A stretch of DNA of 64,000 nucleotides from Shewanella sp. KX20019 (GTDB lineage: Bacteria; Pseudomonadota; Gammaproteobacteria; Enterobacterales; Shewanellaceae). The notes below the pieces were generated by a model. That model was not told where the DNA came from, made no database searches, and saw only the letters and a list, made by a program, of their open reading frames with translations. Below are positions 45,053 to 52,599 of this stretch, one piece after another (positions within the stretch are counted from its first letter, which is position 1; each line of letters opens with the position of its first letter). The stretch is from contig NZ_CP068437.1 in the NCBI RefSeq assembly GCF_016757755.1, positions 2,790,001 to 2,854,000 of the forward strand, in the 5' to 3' direction. The position numbers and the translations under genes were made by a program.

Positions 45053-45631
45053 ATGAGTGAATATCTCCTGTTATTGGTCAGCACTGTGTTGGTCAATAAC
45101 TTTGTGTTAGTAAAATTCCTAGGTTTATGCCCTTTTATGGGGGTATCGAGCAAACTTGAGTCTGCAATCGGTATGTCGATGGCGACGACATTTGTGTTGA
45201 CGCTTGCCTCTATTCTCAGTTATTTGGTAAACAGATACCTGCTATTACCTTTCGATCTCGGTTACCTTAGGACGATGAGCTTTATCTTAGTTATCGCCGT
45301 GGTTGTGCAATTCACCGAAATGTTGGTACAAAAAACCAGTGCTTCATTACATCGCGCGTTAGGCATTTACTTACCGTTGATCACCACTAACTGTGCTGTA
45401 CTCGGTGTGGCACTACTCAATATCAATGAAGATCATAACTTTTTAGAATCCGCCATATTTGGCTTCGGTGCCGCAGTCGGGTTTTCGTTAGTGTTAATCC
45501 TGTTTTCAGCAATGCGTGAACGGCTTGCTGCGGCAGATGTACCGGCCCCGTTTAGAGGTGGTGCTATTGCGATGGTTACCGCAGGTCTTATGTCCCTTGC
45601 ATTTATGGGTTTTACAGGGTTGGTTAAATAA
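45053..45631 (+). CDS. rsxA: Electron transport complex subunit RsxA
   Basis: This six-helix inner-membrane subunit of the Rsx/Rnf complex couples electron flow from NADH to ion movement and keeps SoxR reduced in E. coli. The segments VNNFVLVKFLGLCPFMGVS and LPLITTNCAVLGVALLN are typical. The length (192 aa) is usual. It is the first gene of rsxABCDGE. Confidence 0.96.
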   Translation: MSEYLLLLVSTVLVNNFVLVKFLGLCPFMGVSSKLESAIGMSMATTFVLTLASILSYLVNRYLLLPFDLGYLRTMSFILVIAVVVQFTEMLVQKTSASLHRALGIYLPLITTNCAVLGVALLNINEDHNFLESAIFGFGAAVGFSLVLILFSAMRERLAAADVPAPFRGGAIAMVTAGLMSLAFMGFTGLVK

Positions 45632-45633
45632 AC

Positions 45634-46203
45634 ATGTCAGGTATTGTCATCGCTGTTATTGTTCTCACAGTACTCGCGCTTGTCTTTGGTATTTTACTGG
45701 GATTTGCCGCTGAAAAGTTTAAAGTGGAAGGCAACCCGCTTGTCGAACAGGTGGAAGCATTGCTACCACAAACACAATGCGGCCAATGTGGATACCCAGG
45801 TTGCAGACCTTACGCCGAAGCTATCGCAAATGGCGATAAGATCAATAAGTGTCCGCCTGGTGGCACTGCCACTATGGAAAAAATCGCCGACCTTCTCGGC
45901 GTGGACCCTGAGCCTCTCAACGCCACAGAGCAAGTTCAGCAGAAGAAAGTCGCCTATATACGCGAAGATGAATGCATCGGCTGTACTAAGTGCATTCAGG
46001 CATGCCCTGTCGACGCCATTTTGGGGTCAGGTAAGCTAATGCATACCGTCATCACCGAATACTGCACAGGTTGCGATCTGTGTGTTGCTCCCTGCCCTGT
46101 AGACTGTATTGATATGTTACCAATCGAACAAACGACAAAGACATGGGATTGGCAATTAAATGCGATTCCGGTAAAACAAGTACAAGAGGATCTGCAGTGC
46201 TAA
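45634..46203 (+). CDS. rsxB: Electron transport complex subunit RsxB (ferredoxin)
   Basis: This iron-sulfur subunit has an N-terminal membrane anchor (residues 5-26), a four-cysteine cluster in CGQCGYPGCRPYAEA with KCPPGG, and two ferredoxin sites (CIGCTKCIQACP and CTGCDLCVAPCP). It follows rsxA by 2 bp, and its stop overlaps the GTG start of rsxC. It transfers electrons within the complex. Confidence 0.96.
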   Translation: MSGIVIAVIVLTVLALVFGILLGFAAEKFKVEGNPLVEQVEALLPQTQCGQCGYPGCRPYAEAIANGDKINKCPPGGTATMEKIADLLGVDPEPLNATEQVQQKKVAYIREDECIGCTKCIQACPVDAILGSGKLMHTVITEYCTGCDLCVAPCPVDCIDMLPIEQTTKTWDWQLNAIPVKQVQEDLQC

Positions 46204-48554
46204 CTTTATTGGAACAAGTTGATAAAGGAACGCTTTGGCGCTCGCATGGTGGTATCCACCCTCCTGAGTTAAAAACACTATCGAATAGGACCGCTATTGC
46301 TAACTTCCCGTTAGCAAGCCATTTTATTATCCCTATTCCACAAGTCGGCGATAGCGCATTACTGAATATCAAAGCCGGTGAGCGGGTATTAAAGGGTCAA
46401 GCACTAACTACTGGTACCAGCTTTGCTCATTGTCCAGTACACGCACCGACCTCTGGCATCATCACAGCCATAAAACAGATGCCGAGCAACCACGCGTCAG
46501 GCTTACCCGTTTTAAGCTGTGTACTCACCGCTGACGGACAAAATGAAACGGTCGAAACCATTGCATCAGATGTATCGACTTTGGATAATCAACAAATCTT
46601 AAAATTGATCCAAAACGCAGGGATTGCAGGGCTCGGTGGTGCCGCTTTTCCGACTCACATAAAATTGAGTCCGGTGAGTGATATTGAACTGGTGATCGTC
46701 AACGGCATAGAGTGTGAACCTTACATCACATCCGACGACCGATTAATGCAAGAGCATAGCGATGAGATCATCTCAGGCATCGCAATTATTGAACGTTTAT
46801 TGACGCCTAAACGGATTATTATCGCTATTGAAGACAATAAGCCTGAAGCCGTTGAAGCGATGCAACATTCACTCAATCGAAGTGAACTTTCGAGTGATAA
46901 AGTTAGAATCACAAAAGTGCCTACTAAATATCCATCAGGTGGCGAAAAACAGTTAATCCAAATTTTGACGGGCCAAGAAGTGCCCTCCGGCGCTATTCCC
47001 GCCCAGCTAGGGATGCTGGTACAAAATGTCGGTACTGCTTACGCAATACAAGATGCCGTTATTAATGGAAAACCACTGACCTCAAGAGTGGTTACGATCA
47101 CAGGATTGAATTGCGAGCATCCGGGTAACTACTGGCTACCGATTGGCACACCAGTGCAACATATTCTTCAAACTAATGGTTTTAAAGGTGAGCTCGGCCA
47201 AGATAAAATCATTATCGGTGGTCCAATGATGGGCTACTCATTGCCAGATGTGACCGCGCCAGTGCTAAAAGGTACCAACTGTATCTTATTGCCAAGCACT
47301 GAAGAGATCACTGCAGATCAACAAGAGATGCCTTGTATCCGCTGTGGCGAATGCGCGATTGCATGCCCAGCGCTATTGTTACCACAACAGCTATTTTGGC
47401 ATGCACAAGCTGAAGAGTATGATAAAGCGGCGAGCTTTAATCTTCACGATTGTATTGAATGCGGTTGCTGCAGTTACGTTTGTCCAAGCGACATTCCGTT
47501 AGTTGAATATTACCGGGTGGCTAAATCGGCTCTGCGCACGCAGTCCGAAGAGAAAAAACAAGCTGATTTAGCTAAACAGCGTTTTGATGCAAGACAGCAA
47601 CGACTGGAAGATGAAAAACTCGCTCGAGAAACTAAAGCGAAAGACGCGGCCGAACGGCGTAAAAACAGTATGGCTAGTACTGATAGAAACGCGGTTGCAG
47701 ACGCGATGGCACGTATTAAAGCTAAAAAAGCTGCAGAGGCTAATGTATCTGACAATTCTGCATCTGCACCCATTCAGGATAAGAAAGCACAAATAGCCGC
47801 CGCGGTCGCCCGTGCAAAAGCAAAAAAAGACTCAACTTCAACAACTAACAATCCGCTTGGGTCTGATGATGTTAATGTCGACCAAATCGATGATAAAAAG
47901 GCTAAAATCAACGCCGCAATTGCCAGAGCTAAAGCCAAGAAGGCACAACAAAATAGTTCATCAGCTAAAACTTCAGACCATGATGTACAAGTTGATGCTG
48001 TAGATGAAAAGAAAGCGAAAATAGCGGCAGCCATTGCACGCGCCAAAGCAAAAAAACAATTACAAGCTGACGGTGGTAAATCCCAAGAGAAAGTGCTCGT
48101 TGAAAATGATAGCGCGATAACAACTAACACAGTGCCGAATGCCAATAAAGAAAGTACTGCTCCTTCTTTGGCTGCTGACACTAAAAAAGCGCGGATAGCC
48201 GCTGCAGTTGCCAAGGCAAAAGCGAAAAAACAATCACAACAGAGTGATGACACAGCAGTGACAAGTCCTAGCGCCGTAACGAGTAATTCCAGTACTGATA
48301 CAACGACAGCACTATCTGCTGATGAGATTAAAAAAGCGCGTATTGCTACAGCTGTCGCCAAAGCCAAAGCCAAAAAGCAATCACAAGCTGAAGTTGATAT
48401 TGAACATACTCAAAGTGACTTGATAGATAACAACTCAAGCGACAAGCCCCCATTGCTGTCATCACCCGAAGATATAAAAAAGGCACGTATTGCCGCAGCC
48501 GTCGCAAAAGCAAAAGCAAAAAAAGCGCAAGCTAAATTGGAAGAGAAGGAATAA
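46197..48554 (+). CDS. rsxC: Electron transport complex subunit RsxC
   Basis: This is the NADH- and FMN-binding subunit. The Rossmann-like core includes GLGGAAFPTHIKL and YPSGGEKQLIQ, and two ferredoxin clusters are CIRCGECAIACP and CIECGCCSYVCPSDIPLVEYYR. The C-terminal third (about nucleotides 47690-48540) holds seven copies of a K/A-rich unit like KKARIAAAVAKAKAKK, separated by S/T/D/Q-rich linkers. I use GTG 46197, which overlaps rsxB and has AGAGGA upstream, giving 785 aa. The frame opens at ATG 46143, inside rsxB. Confidence 0.93.
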   Translation: MLTLLEQVDKGTLWRSHGGIHPPELKTLSNRTAIANFPLASHFIIPIPQVGDSALLNIKAGERVLKGQALTTGTSFAHCPVHAPTSGIITAIKQMPSNHASGLPVLSCVLTADGQNETVETIASDVSTLDNQQILKLIQNAGIAGLGGAAFPTHIKLSPVSDIELVIVNGIECEPYITSDDRLMQEHSDEIISGIAIIERLLTPKRIIIAIEDNKPEAVEAMQHSLNRSELSSDKVRITKVPTKYPSGGEKQLIQILTGQEVPSGAIPAQLGMLVQNVGTAYAIQDAVINGKPLTSRVVTITGLNCEHPGNYWLPIGTPVQHILQTNGFKGELGQDKIIIGGPMMGYSLPDVTAPVLKGTNCILLPSTEEITADQQEMPCIRCGECAIACPALLLPQQLFWHAQAEEYDKAASFNLHDCIECGCCSYVCPSDIPLVEYYRVAKSALRTQSEEKKQADLAKQRFDARQQRLEDEKLARETKAKDAAERRKNSMASTDRNAVADAMARIKAKKAAEANVSDNSASAPIQDKKAQIAAAVARAKAKKDSTSTTNNPLGSDDVNVDQIDDKKAKINAAIARAKAKKAQQNSSSAKTSDHDVQVDAVDEKKAKIAAAIARAKAKKQLQADGGKSQEKVLVENDSAITTNTVPNANKESTAPSLAADTKKARIAAAVAKAKAKKQSQQSDDTAVTSPSAVTSNSSTDTTTALSADEIKKARIATAVAKAKAKKQSQAEVDIEHTQSDLIDNNSSDKPPLLSSPEDIKKARIAAAVAKAKAKKAQAKLEEKE

Positions 48555-48557
48555 TTA

Positions 48558-49610
48558 ATGGCATTTAAGTTAGCGTCATCGCCACACTTAAAAGTACAGC
48601 TGCAAACCCAAAGTGTCATGCGCAGAGTCATCTTATGCGCATTACCTGGTATCGCAGCCCAGTGTTATTTTTTCGGTTGGGGTGTTTTGATTCAGCTACT
48701 ACTGGCGATTGCTGTAGCGTTACTAAGTGAGTCTGCCGTACTCAAGCTAAGAAAACGTCCTATTAAACCAACCATAAGTGATAATAGCGCGGTACTCACG
48801 GCTTTACTGATTGGTGTTTCACTGCCCTCAATAGCACCTTGGTGGATAGTGGTTATCGGCACGCTCTTTGCCATTGTCATCGTCAAACATCTTTATGGCG
48901 GCTTAGGACAAAACATATTTAATCCAGCGATGGCAGCCTATGTCATGTTGCTGATCTCTTTTCCAGTACAGATGACCAGTTGGTCAGTGCCGTTATCATT
49001 AGCACAAACGCCAATGGATCTAGGGTTAACACTCAAAGCGATATTTGGTGCTATGACACCAGAGCAACTCAGTGTTTATAAACTTGGCTTTGATGGTATT
49101 GCAATGGCGACGCCTCTTGATACCGTAAAGACAGACTTATCACTGGGGTTAACCATTACAGAGAGCCTCTCAAAAAACATCTTCTCTGACGGCTACGGTG
49201 TAGGTTGGTTTTGGGTCAACATTGCCTACTTGCTAGGTGGCATCGCCATGCTTAAATTAAAAGTGATCCGTTGGCAGATCAGCCTGGGTGTTATTGGCGC
49301 TCTTTTTGTCTGCAGTAGCTTTGGTTACTTATTAAACCCAGACACACATATTGGACCTTTATTGCAGCTGTTTTCTGGCGCGACTATGCTCGCTGTATTC
49401 TTTATTGCTACCGACCCAGTTACCGCAGCGACGAGTGTTCGAGGCAGATTGATATTTGGCGCCTTAATCGGTGTTTTAGTTTATGTTATCCGTACTTATG
49501 GCGGCTACCCTGATGCGTTTGCATTTGCAATATTACTGGCAAACCTATGTGCACCTTTTATAGATTATTACGTAAAACCACGTAGTTACGGACACCGTTC
49601 TGGAAACTAA
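48558..49610 (+). CDS. rsxD: Electron transport complex subunit RsxD
   Basis: This multi-helix inner-membrane subunit carries covalent FMN. The GGLGQNIFNPAMAAYVMLLISFP segment and the ATPLDT segment at about 184-189, where the family has its flavin-linked threonine, are seen, as is SGATMLAVFFIATDPVTA near the C-terminal part. The length (350 aa) is typical. It starts 3 bp after rsxC. Confidence 0.94.
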   Translation: MAFKLASSPHLKVQLQTQSVMRRVILCALPGIAAQCYFFGWGVLIQLLLAIAVALLSESAVLKLRKRPIKPTISDNSAVLTALLIGVSLPSIAPWWIVVIGTLFAIVIVKHLYGGLGQNIFNPAMAAYVMLLISFPVQMTSWSVPLSLAQTPMDLGLTLKAIFGAMTPEQLSVYKLGFDGIAMATPLDTVKTDLSLGLTITESLSKNIFSDGYGVGWFWVNIAYLLGGIAMLKLKVIRWQISLGVIGALFVCSSFGYLLNPDTHIGPLLQLFSGATMLAVFFIATDPVTAATSVRGRLIFGALIGVLVYVIRTYGGYPDAFAFAILLANLCAPFIDYYVKPRSYGHRSGN

Positions 49611-49685
49611 TCGTGAGTGATTGCCAGTAAACCACAAGACAATGGGTAAAAAAATGCCATCGATGATTACGTTAGAGACAATGTT

Positions 49686-50324
49686 TTGAAAAAATCTATG
49701 CTAAAAAATGGCTTAACACTCGGCCTGTTTGCCCTGCTTTGCACCGGACTCGTCGCAGCGGTCAATCAGCTTACATTTGCTAAAATAAAGAAACAGGAAC
49801 AGATTGAACTTGCAAGAGTGTTACATCAAATAATTCCTGATGACCTGCACGATAATGAGCTCACAGATCATTGCATCACTATTACAGCGGCTGAATTTCT
49901 GGGAACTGAATCCGCACTTCCAGCCTATATTGCGACAAAAAATGGTGTTGCTGTTGCCATTGCGATTGAAGCGGTAGCTCCCGATGGCTATAACGGCGAC
50001 ATAAGAATTATCATAGGATTAGATAAATCAGGTACAATACTTGGTGTACGTACACTCGCCCACCAGGAAACCCCTGGACTCGGCGATAAAATCGAGCTAA
50101 GAAAGTCCGACTGGGTTGTTTCATTTAACGGATTATCGGTTTTATCAGACGAGGATAAACGCTGGCATGTAAAAAAAGATGGCGGTGATATTGATCAATT
50201 TACCGGCGCTACAATTACACCCAGAGCTTTTGTAAAGGCGGTAAAAAAAGCGACTCTCTATTTTAATGCCCATAAAGATGAGTTATTAGATGCACCCGCG
50301 AGTTGCGAGGTTGGGAATGAGTGA
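49686..50324 (+). CDS. rsxG: Electron transport complex subunit RsxG
   Basis: This subunit has one N-terminal membrane helix and a periplasmic FMN-binding domain. The flavin motif TGATIT at residues 173-178 should carry FMN on the last threonine. I keep the TTG start because the first residues (KKSMLKNGLTLGLF) align with E. coli RsxG from its start; ATG 49698 is the alternative, and an ATG at 49681 meets a stop at once. The 75-bp gap before it is unusual in this operon. Confidence 0.9.
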   Translation: MKKSMLKNGLTLGLFALLCTGLVAAVNQLTFAKIKKQEQIELARVLHQIIPDDLHDNELTDHCITITAAEFLGTESALPAYIATKNGVAVAIAIEAVAPDGYNGDIRIIIGLDKSGTILGVRTLAHQETPGLGDKIELRKSDWVVSFNGLSVLSDEDKRWHVKKDGGDIDQFTGATITPRAFVKAVKKATLYFNAHKDELLDAPASCEVGNE

Positions 50325-51012
50325 ATATAAAGAATTAGCTTGGCAAGGTCTGTGGAAGAATAACCCCGGACTCGTTCAACTACTGGGCTTATGCCCCTTA
50401 CTTGCTGTTACTGCAACATTAACCAATGCGTTAGGGCTTGGCTTAGCCACAATGCTGGTATTGATTGGTTCAAACATATTAGTCTCTTTGGTAAAAGATT
50501 ATGTCCCGAAAGAGATCCGTATTCCGGTGTTTGTGATGATCATCGCCGCACTGGTCACCAGTGTTCAGCTATTCATTAATGCTTATGCTTATGGGCTTTA
50601 CCTTTCGCTAGGTATATTTTTGCCACTGATTGTAACTAACTGCGTCATCATCGGCCGAGCAGAAGCATACGCCTCGCGAAACAGTGTAGCAAAATCAACC
50701 TTTGATGGCTTGATGATGGGTCTAGGTTTTACCCTCGTACTTTGCATACTTGGAGCTAGCCGTGAAATATTGGGGCAAGGTACACTCTTTTACGGTGCAG
50801 ATCTGTTATTAGGTGAATGGGCAAAAGGGTTAACCATCCAGCTTTGGCAAGTAGACACGACCTTTTTATTAGCCATGCTACCTCCCGGTGCCTTTATCGG
50901 AATGGGACTGTTGATTGCGCTTAAAAATGTTATTGATAACTACATAGAGGCTAAGCAGCCTAAGGTTGAGCAAGAAGCGCCAGCACGAGTTAGAATCACT
51001 AAAGTTACTTGA
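50317..51012 (+). CDS. rsxE: Electron transport complex subunit RsxE
   Basis: This six-helix inner-membrane subunit is a homologue of RsxA. WKNNPGLVQLLGLCPLLAV and LPLIVTNCVIIGRAEAYAS are hallmarks. I use ATG 50317 (MSEYKELAW), which aligns with E. coli RsxE and overlaps the rsxG stop by 8 bp (ATGAGTGA). It is the last gene of the operon. A weak hairpin (51028-51051) lies after it. Confidence 0.95.
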   Translation: MSEYKELAWQGLWKNNPGLVQLLGLCPLLAVTATLTNALGLGLATMLVLIGSNILVSLVKDYVPKEIRIPVFVMIIAALVTSVQLFINAYAYGLYLSLGIFLPLIVTNCVIIGRAEAYASRNSVAKSTFDGLMMGLGFTLVLCILGASREILGQGTLFYGADLLLGEWAKGLTIQLWQVDTTFLLAMLPPGAFIGMGLLIALKNVIDNYIEAKQPKVEQEAPARVRITKVT

Positions 51013-51109
51013 TAGCACTTAAATTAGAACCGGTTAATTGATATCGGTTCATTCGAGCTAGCAATTGCACCGTCTAGAAATAATAACAACATCTGATGGA
51101 TACTGGCAT

Positions 51110-51751
51110 ATGAATACAGAAAAACGCCGCCTTATTTTAGAGCGCCTTAGAGACAACAACCCTCACCCTGAAACTGAACTTAATTTCACCAGTCCATTTG
51201 AGTTACTTGTTGCGGTAACCTTGTCGGCTCAAGCCACCGATGTTAGCGTAAACAAAGCAACCGATAAGCTCTTTCCTGTGGCAAACACTGCCCATAGTAT
51301 TGCAGCACTAGGGGTCGATGGATTAAAGCAGTACATTAAGACAATTGGCTTATACAACAACAAAGCTATCAATGTGGTCCGAGCTTGTGAGATCTTAGTC
51401 GAGCAATATGATGGTGTAGTGCCAGAAAATAGAGAGGCATTAGAAGCGCTACCGGGCGTTGGTCGAAAAACAGCTAACGTAGTGCTCAATACTGCATTCG
51501 GCTGGCCCACCATCGCTGTAGACACTCATATTGATAGAGTGTCAAATCGCACTAAGTTTGCGATGGGTAAGAACGTGGTTGAAGTCGAGAAGAAACTGCT
51601 AAAAGTGGTCCCTGCCGAGTTTAAAGTGGATGTCCATCACTGGTTAATATTACACGGGCGCTACACTTGCATCGCCCGAAAGCCTCGCTGTGGCAGCTGT
51701 ATGATTGAAGACTTGTGTGAATTTAAAGACAAGGTTTACCCCGAAGAGTAA
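51110..51751 (+). CDS. nth: Endonuclease III
   Basis: This DNA glycosylase/AP lyase removes oxidised pyrimidines. The helix-hairpin-helix LPGVGRKTANV contains catalytic Lys120, and Asp138 is in AVDTH. The iron-sulfur cluster cysteines are 187, 194, 197 and 203. I use ATG 51110, giving 213 aa, which matches E. coli; the frame opens upstream at 51065. It follows rsxE, as in many gammaproteobacteria, and is ended by a strong terminator. Confidence 0.96.
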   Translation: MNTEKRRLILERLRDNNPHPETELNFTSPFELLVAVTLSAQATDVSVNKATDKLFPVANTAHSIAALGVDGLKQYIKTIGLYNNKAINVVRACEILVEQYDGVVPENREALEALPGVGRKTANVVLNTAFGWPTIAVDTHIDRVSNRTKFAMGKNVVEVEKKLLKVVPAEFKVDVHHWLILHGRYTCIARKPRCGSCMIEDLCEFKDKVYPEE

Positions 51752-51779
51752 ACGCCGAGTTGAAGACTAATACTGCAAT

Positions 51780-51807
51780 AAAAAAGCCGCTAATGCGGCT
51801 TTTTTTT
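51780..51807. terminator. Bidirectional terminator between nth and the ynhF-like gene
   Basis: AAAAAAGCCGC, loop TAAT, and GCGGCTTTTTTT form a strong stem with A and T runs. The T-run overlaps the stop codon of the minus-strand small gene. Confidence 0.9.
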
Positions 51808-51889
51808 AGAACATACAGATAAAGAAAATTGACAGAACAACGGCAATAATAGCGCTAAGTCCCAGCGACATTTTTAGTTCAGTTTGCAT
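51806..51889 (-). CDS. ynhF: YnhF-like small membrane protein, 27 aa
   Basis: This tiny gene encodes MQTELKMSLGLSAIIAVV followed by LSIFFICMF, a single hydrophobic helix after a short polar N-terminus. GAGGAG lies 7 nt before the ATG, an almost ideal ribosome binding site. E. coli YnhF has the same layout, starting MSTDLKFSL and then a membrane helix. It is convergent with nth and ends at a shared terminator. Function is unknown in the family, which is thought to sit in the inner membrane. Confidence 0.75.
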   Translation of the reverse strand: MQTELKMSLGLSAIIAVVLSIFFICMF

Positions 51890-52089
51890 CGATAACTCCT
51901 CAAATAAGTTAATTCATATTATAAGAAAAATGAGACTTTCTCAGGCTAATTTAGGCATTATGTGATCTAGATACAGACTAAATAAGTTGATCTCACTCAA
52001 TATTTACAAAAAGTATTCAATCACCTTCTTAGTACTTAATAATAAGCGATATAATGGCTACATAAAGAACCTTAACCCTAGGAATAACA

Positions 52090-52500
52090 ATGGCACAACT
52101 ACTTCACACAATGCTTCGCGTAGGCAATCTAGAGCGCAGCATTGAATTTTATACTCAGGTTATGGGTATGAAATTGTTACGTAAAAGCGAAAATAGTGAA
52201 TATAAATATACCCTAGCATTTGTAGGCTATGCTGAAGAGTCGACAGGCAGCGCAGTGATTGAATTAACCTATAACTGGGGCACTGAAACCTACGATATAG
52301 GGGATGCATTTGGCCATATCGCCATTGGCGAAGAGGACATCTATGCCCGTTGTGATGCAATAGCAAACGCTGGCGGTAAAGTGATACGTCCAGCTGGCCC
52401 CGTCGCCGGTGGCAGCACTGAAATAGCTTTTGTTGAAGACCCTGACGGCTACAAAATTGAATTAATACAGATGAGTTCATCGCAGAAGGGGCTTGGTTAA
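52090..52500 (+). CDS. gloA: Lactoylglutathione lyase (glyoxalase I)
   Basis: This enzyme converts the hemithioacetal of methylglyoxal and glutathione to lactoylglutathione. The metal ligands are all present at His6, Glu58, His76 and Glu124, with the family segments RVGNLERSIEFY and FGHIAIG. The length (136 aa) is normal. It is a single gene with its own terminator. Confidence 0.95.
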   Translation: MAQLLHTMLRVGNLERSIEFYTQVMGMKLLRKSENSEYKYTLAFVGYAEESTGSAVIELTYNWGTETYDIGDAFGHIAIGEEDIYARCDAIANAGGKVIRPAGPVAGGSTEIAFVEDPDGYKIELIQMSSSQKGLG

Positions 52501-52535
52501 CGCTCTCCGTTGCAACTTATCCTTTTCCAAAGATC

Positions 52536-52563
52536 AAAAAAAAGCGCCTTGCGGCGCTTTTTT
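52536..52563. terminator. Bidirectional terminator between gloA and the TonB-dependent receptor
   Basis: AAAAAAAAGCGCC, loop TTGC, and GGCGCTTTTTT form a strong stem with A and T runs for the two convergent genes. Confidence 0.92.
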
Positions 52564-52599
52564 AGCTTTTAGAACTAGCTCTTAGCATTAGTCTTTAGC

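Noticed and set aside
47774..48373. 199-codon minus-strand open frame inside rsxC
   Set aside because: It is the antisense image of the K/A-rich repeats, giving a low-complexity A/F/L protein with no ribosome binding site.
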